A stretch of DNA of 64,000 nt, from contig NZ_JAHTMR010000004.1 in assembly GCF_019200975.1 (NCBI RefSeq), forward strand, positions 124,001-188,000. Direction: 5' to 3'. This stretch comes from Pseudomonas sp. PD9R. GTDB taxonomy: Bacteria; Pseudomonadota; Gammaproteobacteria; Pseudomonadales; Pseudomonadaceae. Below the pieces are notes generated by a model. The model did not search any database. It saw only the letters and a list, made by a program, of their open reading frames with translations, and was not told where the DNA came from. Made by a program: the position numbers and the translations under genes. Shown here piece by piece: positions 45,413 through 53,825 of this stretch (positions are counted from its first letter, which is position 1; every line of letters starts with the position of its first letter).

Positions 45413-47314
45413 TCATTCCTCCAGTTTGATTTCCAGCCGCTTGAACCTGGAAGCCAGTGTCGTGGGTTTGAGGCCCAGCAGTTCGGCTGCACCACTTTTG
45501 CCAAACAATTTGCCGTCGGCGGCCTTGAGCGCGGCTTGCATATTATTGCGCTCGAGTTCGCGTATCTGCGCGTCGGTCATGATCATGGACGAAGGGGAAG
45601 GCTGTAGGGTGACTGTGTTTTTAGGTTCATCGGGCAGGTCGAGGTTAAGGTCGGCGCCGTTCGAAGTGATCAGCGCGCGCTCAATGACGTTTTGCAGCTC
45701 GCGGATATTTCCCGGCCAGGAGTAGTTTTGCAGGCGCTCGATATCGCTGTTGCGCAAGCGTCGCCCAGACATGTTCAGGCGTTTGCCAGTCTGTTTGAGG
45801 AAGTGTGCCGCCAAGGGCGCAATATCCATCGGACGTTCACGCAGTGCCGGCGACTGGATCGGAAAAACGTTGAGCCGGAAATACAGGTCTTCGCGAAAGT
45901 GCTTCACTGCCACTTCTTGCCTCAGGTCCCGGTTCGTGGCGGCGATGATCCGCACATCGACCTTGCGTGTGCGTTCTTCGCCGACCCGTTCGAACTGGCC
46001 TTCCTGCAAGACCCGCAGCAGTTTGCTTTGCAGCTCCAAAGGAATTTCGCCGATCTCGTCGAGAAACAACGTACCGCCATCGGCCAGTTCAAAGCGCCCG
46101 ACGCGGTCTCGCACCGCGCCGGTAAAGGCACCGCGGATGTGCCCGAAAAATTCGCTCTCGAACAGCTCGGCCGGGATCGCCGCGCAGTTGACCCGGATCA
46201 GCGGGCTGGCGTTGCGGCGGCTGGCCTGATGGATCGCGCGGGCGATCAACTCCTTGCCCGTACCCGACTCGCCGTTGATCAGCACGCTGGCATCGGTGGG
46301 GGCGACCACATCGATTTGCTTGATGATTTTTTTGATCGGATCGCTCTGGCCGACGATCTCGCGGAAGTTGTGCTCGATGTGAATCTCTTCCTGCAAATAA
46401 GCGTTTTGCTCTTCGAGCCGCTCCTTGAGGACCTTGAGTTCATCCAAGGCATTTTGCAGTTGGGTTTCGGTGCTGCGCCGCTCGGTGATGTCGCGAAACA
46501 CCACCACCGCACCGACGATTCGGCCGTCGGAAATCACCGGAGTGCTGGTGAATTCCACCGGAAACGAACTGCCGTCTCGGCGCCAGAACACCTCCTGACG
46601 TCCTTCGTGAACCACGCCGTCGCGCACGGCTTTGTAGATCGGACACTCTTCGACCGGGTAATGGCTGCCGTCCGCGTGAGTATGGTGGTGGATGCGATGG
46701 ATGTTCTTGCCGATCATGTCCTGCGGCTCCCAGCCCAGCATGCGCGCGCCGGCCGGGTTGACGAAGGTGGCCAGGCCATCGCTGTTGATGCTGTAGATGC
46801 CGTCGCCCACGGAGCTGAGCAACAGTTGATTATCGCGCTCGCTTTCCTGAAACAGGTTGAGAATGTTGCGCCACTCGATCAGCCCGCCGCGCATGGTGCG
46901 CTCGGTATGCGCCTGGTCGCGCTGGTACTTTTCATGACTCAACTCGCGCATCACCAGAATCAAGTGCTGCTCACCCTTGATCTGCAAGGTAGTGGCGGAG
47001 ATTTCCAGCTCGATGCGCTCGCCGCTTTTGCAGTTGCAGCTCAACTCTTCGGTCCAGCCACGACCTTTGTCCATCACTGCCTGGGTGAACACGATCAGGT
47101 CGGCCAATTGATGGCCGAACAGCTTGCTCACCGGCAGTTCCAGCAACTCCTGACGCGGGTAGCCGAGCAACTTACAGGCAGCAATGTTCAGGTCACCCAG
47201 CCGATCAGAAAACGGGTTGAGCAGCGCGATGGCCTCGGCGCAATGCTCGAACACCATGTGCCGCGACGAATACGCCAGATCGGCCCAGCCGTTGAGAGAG
47301 TCTGTTTCAGTCAT
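45413..47314 (-). CDS. nitA: Sigma-54-dependent regulator with PAS domains (NitA-like)
   Basis: The 633-residue enhancer-binding protein has two PAS regions (about 20-130 and 165-285), a coiled coil (about 290-320), an AAA+ core (about 328-560; Walker A 'GESGTGKE', the sigma-54 loop 'GAFTGA', Walker B 'GGTLFLDEIG') and a C-terminal Fis-type HTH ('GAAELLGLKPTTLASRFKRL'). The PAS domains suggest it senses a small molecule or redox state. It lies between two operons with matching sigma-54 promoters and binding sites. One site starts 5 bp upstream of its start codon (autoregulation possible). Confidence 0.9.
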   Translation of the reverse strand: MTETDSLNGWADLAYSSRHMVFEHCAEAIALLNPFSDRLGDLNIAACKLLGYPRQELLELPVSKLFGHQLADLIVFTQAVMDKGRGWTEELSCNCKSGERIELEISATTLQIKGEQHLILVMRELSHEKYQRDQAHTERTMRGGLIEWRNILNLFQESERDNQLLLSSVGDGIYSINSDGLATFVNPAGARMLGWEPQDMIGKNIHRIHHHTHADGSHYPVEECPIYKAVRDGVVHEGRQEVFWRRDGSSFPVEFTSTPVISDGRIVGAVVVFRDITERRSTETQLQNALDELKVLKERLEEQNAYLQEEIHIEHNFREIVGQSDPIKKIIKQIDVVAPTDASVLINGESGTGKELIARAIHQASRRNASPLIRVNCAAIPAELFESEFFGHIRGAFTGAVRDRVGRFELADGGTLFLDEIGEIPLELQSKLLRVLQEGQFERVGEERTRKVDVRIIAATNRDLRQEVAVKHFREDLYFRLNVFPIQSPALRERPMDIAPLAAHFLKQTGKRLNMSGRRLRNSDIERLQNYSWPGNIRELQNVIERALITSNGADLNLDLPDEPKNTVTLQPSPSSMIMTDAQIRELERNNMQAALKAADGKLFGKSGAAELLGLKPTTLASRFKRLEIKLEE

Positions 47315-47318
47315 GGCT

Positions 47319-47371
47319 ACGAAGTCTCGTGATTGGCCGCTACGAATATTCGTATTTCTACGGGAATGCGT
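47319..47371 (+). promoter_or_regulatory. Three ACG-N6-CGT enhancer-like sites upstream of the nit promoter
   Basis: ACGAAGTCTCGT (47319-47330), ACGAATATTCGT (47342-47353, inside a perfect 14-bp palindrome TACGAATATTCGTA) and ACGGGAATGCGT (47360-47371) are spaced 23 and 18 bp start to start. The proximal one is 101 bp upstream of the -24 element. They mirror the set at 45324-45375. Confidence 0.72.
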
Positions 47372-47472
47372 GATTCACCGATAGCATCAGTTACGCAATA
47401 TAAAACCGGAGCAGATTGTCATTCGTAACCTAATCAATCACTTACCACTGCACAGAAAATAATTTTATTTCC

Positions 47473-47488
47473 TGGCACGGCATTCGCT
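47473..47488 (+). promoter_or_regulatory. Predicted sigma-54 promoter of the nit operon
   Basis: TGGCACGGCATTCGCT has a perfect -24 box (TGGCAC) and GG-N10-GC spacing to the -12 box (TCGCT). The transcript start would be near 47499, about 58 bp before the nitB ATG. It fits control by the divergent sigma-54 regulator. Confidence 0.8.
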
Positions 47489-47556
47489 CTCTCTCCTGTA
47501 ACCCGGCAGCCAACACAGGCTGGCGTTCAAGCACGAAGCAACTGGAGAGCGACACT

Positions 47557-48039
47557 ATGCCAACCGTGGACATCCCCCATTACAAAGACGGCGACTTCCT
47601 GGTCAATTACGAAGAGAAAGTCTTCGAGGACATCAAGGCCGAGCCCGGCGAAAAAGTCCTGATCACCTTCCACACCATCGCCTTCGAGGGCTCCATCGGC
47701 CTGGTCAATATGCTTCAGGCCAAGCGTCTGCTGCGTAAAGGCTTCGAAACCAAAATCCTGCTCTACGGGCCAGGTGTGCAATTGGGCGTGCAGCGCGGTT
47801 TCCCGACCTTGGGGGCCGAAGCGTTCCCTGGTCATCTGGCAGTGAACAAGCAACTCATTCAGTTCATGGAAGAGGGTGGTGAGGTCTATGCCTGCCGTTT
47901 CGCCCTGCAAGCTTTATACGGCCAGACCGAAAAAGCCCTGATCGAAGGCATCCGCCCGATCAACCCGCTGGACGTGATGGACCTGCGCCTGCTGATGCGT
48001 CGTGAAGGCGCAATGATCATCGATACCTGGACGGCCTGA
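47557..48039 (+). CDS. nitB: MSMEG_0572/Sll0783 family nitrogen-starvation response protein
   Basis: This 160-residue protein is the first gene of the Nit1C cluster. It shows the family sequence '[43 protein letters not shown]' and '[28 protein letters not shown]', resembling a DsrE-like fold. Homologues are Sll0783 in Synechocystis and MSMEG_0572. Its biochemical role is unknown. GGAGAG lies before ATG 47557, and a sigma-54 promoter is 70 bp upstream. Confidence 0.92.
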   Translation: MPTVDIPHYKDGDFLVNYEEKVFEDIKAEPGEKVLITFHTIAFEGSIGLVNMLQAKRLLRKGFETKILLYGPGVQLGVQRGFPTLGAEAFPGHLAVNKQLIQFMEEGGEVYACRFALQALYGQTEKALIEGIRPINPLDVMDLRLLMRREGAMIIDTWTA

Positions 48040-48052
48040 CAGCACAGAACTC

Positions 48053-48135
48053 CCTGTGGGAGCGAGCTTGCTCGCAATGGCGGTGTGACTGATACATCGC
48101 GCCGCCTGAATCCCAGGCAAGCCAGCCCCCACAGG
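48053..48135. repeat. REP-type imperfect palindrome inside the nit operon
   Basis: CCTGTGGGAGCGAGCTTGC (48053-48071) pairs imperfectly with GCAAGCCAGCCCCCACAGG (48117-48135). It belongs to the GCGAGCTTGCTCGC family but the right arm has diverged. Sitting between nitB and nitC, it could lower or separate expression of nitC-H from nitB. Confidence 0.8.
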
Positions 48136-48178
48136 ACTGATGCCGATCTTCCGAGTACCCATTACTTCAGGACCCCTC

Positions 48179-49156
48179 ATGGCCATTATTCGCGCAGCCG
48201 CCGTACAAATCAGCCCGGTGCTCTACAGCCGCGAAGGCACCGTGGACAAGGTCTGCCAACAGATCATCGCCCTTGGTAGACAAGGCGTGCAGTTCGCCGT
48301 GTTTCCGGAAACGGTGGTGCCTTACTACCCGTATTTTTCGTTTGTGCAGCCGGCGTTTGCCATGGGCGCACAACATCTCAAATTGCTCGATCAATCGGTC
48401 ACGGTGCCATCCGCCGCCACACTGGCGATTGGCGAGGCCTGCAAGCAAGCGGGGATGGTGGTATCCATCGGCGTCAATGAGCGCGATGGCGGCACCATCT
48501 ACAACGCGCAATTACTCTTCGATGCCGACGGCAGCCTGATTCAGCATCGACGCAAGATCACCCCGACCTACCACGAACGCATGGTCTGGGGTCAGGGCGA
48601 TGGTTCGGGACTGCGCGCGATCGACAGCGCCGTGGGGCGCATCGGCTCGCTGGCTTGCTGGGAGCATTACAACCCGCTGGCCCGTTACGCCTTGATGGCG
48701 GACGGCGAGCAGATCCATGCTGCGATGTTTCCCGGCTCTCTGGTGGGCGACATTTTTGCCGAGCAGATCGAAGTCACCATCCGCCATCACGCCCTGGAAT
48801 CCGGCTGTTTCGTGGTCAATGCCACCGCGTGGCTGGATGCCGATCAGCAGGACCAGATCATGCAGGACACCGGTTGCGGCCTCGGCCCGATTTCGGGAGG
48901 TTGCTTCACCGCCATCGTCTCTCCCGAAGGCAAATTACTCAGTGAACCGCTGCGTTCCGGCGAAGGCGTGGTGATTGCCGATCTCGATCTCGCACTGATC
49001 GACAAACGCAAACGGATGATGGACTCGGTCGGGCATTACAGCCGTCCGGAACTGCTCAGCCTGTTGATCGACCGCACGCCCACGGCGCATGTCCATGAGC
49101 GCGGCGGCCACTTCGCATCGATTGCCGACGAGGAGTCCGATCATGCAAACCAATGA
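48179..49156 (+). CDS. nitC: Nitrilase of the Nit1C cluster (Nit6803 family)
   Basis: This 325-residue carbon-nitrogen hydrolase has the catalytic triad Glu44 ('[14 protein letters not shown]'), Lys126 ('[19 protein letters not shown]') and Cys160 ('[10 protein letters not shown]'). These match the group-1 (Nit6803) aliphatic/aromatic nitrilases. In other bacteria the Nit1C nitrilase has been linked to cyanide assimilation. ATG 48179 has CAGGA upstream and is preferred over ATG 48140, which lies just after the REP element. It overlaps nitD by 14 bp. Confidence 0.94.
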   Translation: MAIIRAAAVQISPVLYSREGTVDKVCQQIIALGRQGVQFAVFPETVVPYYPYFSFVQPAFAMGAQHLKLLDQSVTVPSAATLAIGEACKQAGMVVSIGVNERDGGTIYNAQLLFDADGSLIQHRRKITPTYHERMVWGQGDGSGLRAIDSAVGRIGSLACWEHYNPLARYALMADGEQIHAAMFPGSLVGDIFAEQIEVTIRHHALESGCFVVNATAWLDADQQDQIMQDTGCGLGPISGGCFTAIVSPEGKLLSEPLRSGEGVVIADLDLALIDKRKRMMDSVGHYSRPELLSLLIDRTPTAHVHERGGHFASIADEESDHANQ

Positions 49157-50225
49157 ATTGCTCGCTGAACTGCAATGCCATGGCGTGCGTTGGCCGGCTG
49201 CGCAGAACGGCCTGTCCCGGCAAGGTGGCGCGGGACCGTCGGATCACAAGGCGCTGAGTTTCGGCAGCCGGACCATGATGGTGCCGATCCTCAATCAGGC
49301 TTCGCAGAATTCGCCCTATCAAGCGCAGCCCAGTGCCGATGGCAGCCAGGCGCTGATCTTTCGCGAAGGCCTGCAGGTCGGTCAGGTGCAGATGCCCGGG
49401 GTGCCGAAGTTCTATGGTTTGAGCACGGCTGACGGCATTCCCTATTGGAAAATTGCCACGCTGCACAGCAGCGATGTGCTCGCAACGACGGTGTTGCAGC
49501 ATTGCATTCGCTTCAATGATCGTGGCAGTTCTTGCCAGTTCTGCGCCATCGGCCAGTCGTTGGCCGCGGGTAAAACCATCGCCCGCAAGCGCCCGCAGCA
49601 ATTGGCCGAAGTGGCGAAAGCCGCGGTGGAACTCGACGGCGTCAAGCACATGGTGATGACCACCGGTACGCCACAGACCCCGGACCGTGGCGCGGCGATT
49701 TTGTGTGAATCCGCCGCTGCGGTGACGGCTGCGGTCGATCTGCCGATCCAGGCTCAGTGCGAGCCGCCGGACGATGATCGCTGGTTTCAACGCCTGGCTG
49801 ACAGTGGCGTGGTGTCGCTCGGCATGCACCTGGAAGCGGTCACTGATGAAGTGCGCCAACGGATTATGCCGGGCAAGGCCGAAGTGCCGCTGAGCCGCTA
49901 TTTCGAAGCCTTCAGCGCGGCGGTCGAAGTCTTCGGTCGGGGCCAGGTCAGCACCTACATTCTCGCCGGGCTGGGCGACAGCGAAGCGGCGATCAGCGAG
50001 ATGAGCGAGCGCTTGTGCGCCCTGGGTGTGTACCCGTTCGTGGTGCCATTCGTGCCCATCGACGGCACGCCATTGGCACATCACCCAAAACCCGACAGCG
50101 CAATGATGGCCCGGCTCTATCCGCAGATCGGCGCGAGCTTGCGCCGTCACGGTTTGCATTCCGATCAGATCAATGCCGGTTGCGCCAAATGCGGCGCGTG
50201 CTCGGCCCTGAAAAGCTACGAATAA
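49143..50225 (+). CDS. nitD: MSMEG_0568 family radical SAM protein
   Basis: This 360-residue Nit1C member has a TIM-barrel-like core ('[20 protein letters not shown]', '[16 protein letters not shown]', '[18 protein letters not shown]', '[10 protein letters not shown]'). A Cys group reads C-x9-C-x2-C ('[15 protein letters not shown]') instead of the textbook C-x3-C-x2-C. A second group, 'CAKCGACS', ends the protein and may bind another cluster. ATG 49143 has a GAGGAG site and overlaps nitC. The reaction is unknown. Confidence 0.9.
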   Translation: MQTNELLAELQCHGVRWPAAQNGLSRQGGAGPSDHKALSFGSRTMMVPILNQASQNSPYQAQPSADGSQALIFREGLQVGQVQMPGVPKFYGLSTADGIPYWKIATLHSSDVLATTVLQHCIRFNDRGSSCQFCAIGQSLAAGKTIARKRPQQLAEVAKAAVELDGVKHMVMTTGTPQTPDRGAAILCESAAAVTAAVDLPIQAQCEPPDDDRWFQRLADSGVVSLGMHLEAVTDEVRQRIMPGKAEVPLSRYFEAFSAAVEVFGRGQVSTYILAGLGDSEAAISEMSERLCALGVYPFVVPFVPIDGTPLAHHPKPDSAMMARLYPQIGASLRRHGLHSDQINAGCAKCGACSALKSYE

Positions 50226-50239
50226 ACCGGAGAATCACC

Positions 50240-50800
50240 ATGCCGAATTCCACCTTTGCCTTGGTTGACAGCACTTTCGAACCGTTCCGTGCGGGTGAGT
50301 TGCGGGTCAAGCCCGCCAGCGAAAATTGGGAGAAACAGGCCTATTTCGCTTTGCGGCGCTCGGTGTTTTCCGATGAACAGCAACTGCTGGTGCAAGACAA
50401 GGACAGTCATGATTTCCAGGCGATTGCCATCGTCGCGCTGGCCGGCAATTGCGGCATCAGCGATCAGGTGGTGGGCGCGGTGCGCATCTATCAGCCGGAG
50501 CCGGGCCTGTGGTTTGGCGGGCGGCTGTGCGTGGCCCCGGCGTATCGGCGGCACAGCATGATCGGCAAGGCACTGGTCAACGAAGCGGTGTCGCGCGCCA
50601 AGGATCTGGGATGCGAGGTTTTTCGCGCGACAGTACAGGCACAAAACGAAGTCTATTTTCATGGCTTGCACTGGCAAACCCTCGAACAACTGGAGTTGCT
50701 CGGGCAACCGCATTGTTTGATGCAGGCGGATTTGCCGAGCTACCCGTTGATGCCGCGTCAGGTCTCATTGCGTGCGCTGAAGGTGGCTCGCCATGACTGA
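50240..50800 (+). CDS. nitE: MSMEG_0567/Sll0786 family GNAT N-acetyltransferase
   Basis: This 186-residue GNAT-fold enzyme has the acetyl-CoA motif region 'WFGGRLCVAPAYRRHSMIGKALVNEAVSRAKDLGC' (about 93-128). It resembles the N-acetyltransferase domain of Sll0786. It probably acylates an amine intermediate of the Nit1C pathway (inference). It starts 14 bp after nitD and overlaps nitF by 8 bp. Confidence 0.9.
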   Translation: MPNSTFALVDSTFEPFRAGELRVKPASENWEKQAYFALRRSVFSDEQQLLVQDKDSHDFQAIAIVALAGNCGISDQVVGAVRIYQPEPGLWFGGRLCVAPAYRRHSMIGKALVNEAVSRAKDLGCEVFRATVQAQNEVYFHGLHWQTLEQLELLGQPHCLMQADLPSYPLMPRQVSLRALKVARHD

Positions 50801-51824
50801 GACTGTTGATTTGGCGGCGCTGCTCGACAGCGTGCGCAACACACCGGCGATGCGCTCGAAACAGGCGATCCAGCAGCCGGCGGCCATTATCGGCGACGCG
50901 AAACAAATGCTGACTCGCGAGCAACTTTACGCCTTGCCCGGCGATGACACGGCAGCCATTGCCTGCGGCGATCATTTCCAGCTGCTGGCGATCGAAGGCA
51001 TGTTGCCGGCTTTCGTTGAGGCCGCGCCCTGGTTTGCCGGATGGTCGGCGGTCATGGCCAATGTCAGCGATATCACCGCCATGGGCGGTCGCGCAACAGC
51101 GGTGGTCAATGCGTATTGGCATCACGACGATGTTGCCGCGCAGCAATTGCTGGCGGGTATTCGTGCGGCCTGCGACGCATATGGATTGTTGTTGGCTGGC
51201 GGGCATACCAGCCTCACGGCGGGTAATCCGGCTGCGCTTGCGGTGGCGATTACCGGCGTTGCGCAAAAACTGTTGTCGACCTTGCATGTGGCCTCCGGCC
51301 AGGTCATCGCCATGGCAGTGGACTTGGAAGGCCATTGGCATGCCGACAGCACCTATTGGAAAGCCTTTGAAGGCGTACCGGCCGAGCGCCTGCGCAGCAA
51401 ACTCGAAGTGCTGCCGCGCCTGGCCGAAGCAGGGTTGCTGCTGGCGGCAAAAGACATCAGCAACGCCGGGGTGCTTGGCAGTCTGTTGATGCTGCTGGAA
51501 ACCACCGGCTGCGGCGCGACCATCGATTTGTCTGGGCTGCCATGCCCTGCGGATAGCGACCTCGCGCGCTGGCTGCAAGTGTTCCCCAGCTATGGCTTTT
51601 TGATGACGCTGGATGAGCGTGACTGGCCGCAAGTGCAGAGCGCATTTGCCTTCGAGGGCGTGCGCTGCGAACGCATTGGCCGAGTCAACGCCAGCGCCAC
51701 GTTGAGCGTTCAGTCCGGCCCACAACAGGGCGATTTCTGGAACCTGCGCGAGCAGTCGTTTACCGGCTTCAGCTACCCCCATCTCGATCTGACCCCTTTG
51801 AACCTTAATCATCAGGAGCACTGA
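50793..51824 (+). CDS. nitF: Sll0787 family AIR synthase-like protein
   Basis: This 343-residue ATP-binding PurM/SelD/HypE-type protein has 'LPGDDTAAIACGDHFQLLAIEG', 'MANVSDITAMGGRATAVVNA' and 'LLLAGGHTSLTAGNP', typical of the AIR synthase fold. PurM-like enzymes activate amide or formyl oxygens with ATP, which suggests dehydration or ring closure in the pathway, but no reaction is proven. It is coupled to nitE by an 8-bp overlap and is 1 bp from nitG. Confidence 0.9.
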   Translation: MTETVDLAALLDSVRNTPAMRSKQAIQQPAAIIGDAKQMLTREQLYALPGDDTAAIACGDHFQLLAIEGMLPAFVEAAPWFAGWSAVMANVSDITAMGGRATAVVNAYWHHDDVAAQQLLAGIRAACDAYGLLLAGGHTSLTAGNPAALAVAITGVAQKLLSTLHVASGQVIAMAVDLEGHWHADSTYWKAFEGVPAERLRSKLEVLPRLAEAGLLLAAKDISNAGVLGSLLMLLETTGCGATIDLSGLPCPADSDLARWLQVFPSYGFLMTLDERDWPQVQSAFAFEGVRCERIGRVNASATLSVQSGPQQGDFWNLREQSFTGFSYPHLDLTPLNLNHQEH

Positions 51825-51825
51825 C

Positions 51826-52161
51826 ATGCCCGCCGTCAATTTCAAAATCCGCTGGCCCAATGGCCGGGAAGCGACCGGTTACTCACCCTCGACCGTGATC
51901 TATCAATACCTGGAGGAGGGCGCCAGCTACCCGCTGACGGACTTCCTGCAACGTATCGAAAGTGCCTTGAACAATGCCTCGGAGCGGGTCAAGCAGGTCA
52001 AGGGCTTCTATTGCAGTTCGGCGATGGACACCTTGAGTTCGCTCAAAGGCCAAGCCAGCTACCTGGTCGAGCCCGGCCACGCTGCCGGGCAAGTGGACAT
52101 TCTCAGCATGCGTACCGAAGGCGCCGGCCAGGTGCTCGGTGCCGGCTGGAGCTCGTTCTGA
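51826..52161 (+). CDS. nitG: MSMEG_0570 family nitrogen-starvation response protein
   Basis: This 111-residue Nit1C protein carries the family sequence 'FKIRWPNGREATGYSPSTVIYQYLEEGASYPLTDFLQRIESALNNASERV' and 'FYCSSAMDTLSSLKGQA'. It is small, soluble and of unknown role, but always found with the other Nit1C genes. Its start follows the nitF stop by 1 bp, with AGGAG upstream. Confidence 0.9.
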   Translation: MPAVNFKIRWPNGREATGYSPSTVIYQYLEEGASYPLTDFLQRIESALNNASERVKQVKGFYCSSAMDTLSSLKGQASYLVEPGHAAGQVDILSMRTEGAGQVLGAGWSSF

Positions 52162-52211
52162 GTCGTCGATTTTTCCTTTAACCCTTTTCGTTACCGAGTA
52201 CCGGAGTCCCC

Positions 52212-53513
52212 ATGACCAGCCACCTCACTTCAATCAAACCTCCACACCACAGCGTGATCGTCGTCGGCGGCGGACAGGCCGGGTTATCCGCCAGCTACTA
52301 CCTGCAACAGCAGGGCATCGATCATCTGGTACTGGAAAAACACAGCCTGACCCACACCTGGCGCAACCAGCGCTGGGATGCCTTTAGTCTGGTAACGCCC
52401 AACTGGCAATGCGCGTTGCCGGGTTACACCTACACCGATGGCTTCAACGGCCACGATCCTCACGGGTTCATGAAGAAGGACGAGATCAATCAATACCTGG
52501 CTGGCTTCGTCAGATCGGTCAATGCCCCGGCCCGTGAAGGTGTCACGGTGCAGCGCGTGGTTCCCCGCAGCATGGGTGGTTTCGAGGTGCATACCTCGCA
52601 GGGCGAGTTCACGGCTGATCAAGTGATTGTCGCGTCGGGCGGATATCACACGCCGATCATCCCGCGCCTGGCCGAACGTTTGCCGGCCGGCATTCATCAG
52701 CTTCATTCCGAGCAATACCGCAATCCGCAGGCCTTGCCCGCCGGCAATGTGCTGGTCGTTGGCTCCGGGCAGTCGGGTGCGCAAATTGCCGAAGATCTGC
52801 ACCTGGCCGGTCGCAAGGTCTACCTGGCGGTAGGGGATGCGCCGCGTTGCGCACGTTTTTATCGGGGCAAGGACGTAGTCGATTGGCTGGCGGAAATGGG
52901 CTACTACGAGATTGGCGTCGACACGCATCCGCTGCGTGAGGGGGTGCGCGACAACACCAATCACTACGTCACGGGGCGCGATGGCGGGCGGGACATTGAC
53001 CTGCGTAACTTCGCTCGCGAAGGCATGGAGTTGTTCGGTCGGCTCGACGGCTTGCAAGGCACGCGCCTGCAATTCGCCAACAACCTGACCGAGAATCTGG
53101 ACACCGCCGATGCGGTGTACAACCGGATCAACAGCTCGATCGACAAGTACATCGAGCAACACGGGATTGATGCGCCTCCCGGCGAGCGCTACCAGCCGAG
53201 TTGGGTACCCGTGCAGGAGCGTAGCGAGCTGGATCTGATGAGCGAGGGTATCACCAGCATCATCTGGTGTATTGGCTTCAGTCCGGACTTCACTTGGGTC
53301 GAGGCACCTGTCTTCAATGGGCGTGGCCATCCCGGGCACCAACGCGGAGTGACGGCACAGTCTGGTTTGTACTTTCTTGGATTGCCGTGGTTGTACACCT
53401 GGGGATCAGGACGTTTCTCGGGTGTAGCGCGGGACGCGGAGTACCTGGTGCAGCACATTATCGAGGGAGCGCTTGAAGGCACCTCACGGAAACGACGTTT
53501 AGTGGCAGGGTAG
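52212..53513 (+). CDS. nitH: MSMEG_0569 family flavin-dependent oxidoreductase
   Basis: This 433-residue flavoprotein monooxygenase-type enzyme has the FAD motif 'VVGGGQAGLSASYYLQQQG' near residue 18 and a second nucleotide motif 'VVGSGQSGAQIAEDLHLAG' near 180, for NADPH. It is the last gene of the Nit1C cluster and could N-hydroxylate or oxidise an intermediate. ATG 52212 follows a CCGGAG site. Confidence 0.92.
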   Translation: MTSHLTSIKPPHHSVIVVGGGQAGLSASYYLQQQGIDHLVLEKHSLTHTWRNQRWDAFSLVTPNWQCALPGYTYTDGFNGHDPHGFMKKDEINQYLAGFVRSVNAPAREGVTVQRVVPRSMGGFEVHTSQGEFTADQVIVASGGYHTPIIPRLAERLPAGIHQLHSEQYRNPQALPAGNVLVVGSGQSGAQIAEDLHLAGRKVYLAVGDAPRCARFYRGKDVVDWLAEMGYYEIGVDTHPLREGVRDNTNHYVTGRDGGRDIDLRNFAREGMELFGRLDGLQGTRLQFANNLTENLDTADAVYNRINSSIDKYIEQHGIDAPPGERYQPSWVPVQERSELDLMSEGITSIIWCIGFSPDFTWVEAPVFNGRGHPGHQRGVTAQSGLYFLGLPWLYTWGSGRFSGVARDAEYLVQHIIEGALEGTSRKRRLVAG

Positions 53514-53825
53514 GGCAGACCACCAAATCCTCTGGCTTGTGTGAGCAGGCCAGAGGCGTTTGCTTCTAGCACCGTGGATGGCTGAAATAAAGTTTATCGT
53601 GCATCCGGGTGCAGGGGATCTGGAGGATGACCGAAGCCCGCCCAAGGCAGGATCGTTCTCGTATCCATCACGATCTCCGGAGGACGAGCCGCATGAGGCG
53701 GTGTCAACAGTTGTAGGCACAGTACTAGATACGCCATCGGGTTCATGAGCGCTCCGGGAGGAAAATCCAACCCTTCCGACAGTGTCGACCATCGGATGGG
53801 ACAAGTTCGATGGTGTATGGGGCGA
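53514..53825. other. Gene-free stretch between nitH and the - strand cluster, with a hairpin
   Basis: 312 bp between convergent operons. CCTCTGGC / GCCAGAGG (53529-53536 and 53549-53556) form an 8-bp hairpin with a 12-nt loop soon after nitH, a plausible but weak terminator with no strong T run. Nothing else is recognised. Confidence 0.5.

Noticed and set aside
45692..47332. A 546-codon + strand frame opposite the sigma-54 regulator.
   Set aside because: The - strand frame holds PAS, AAA+ and Fis domains with GAFTGA and Walker motifs. The + frame shows none and is a shadow.
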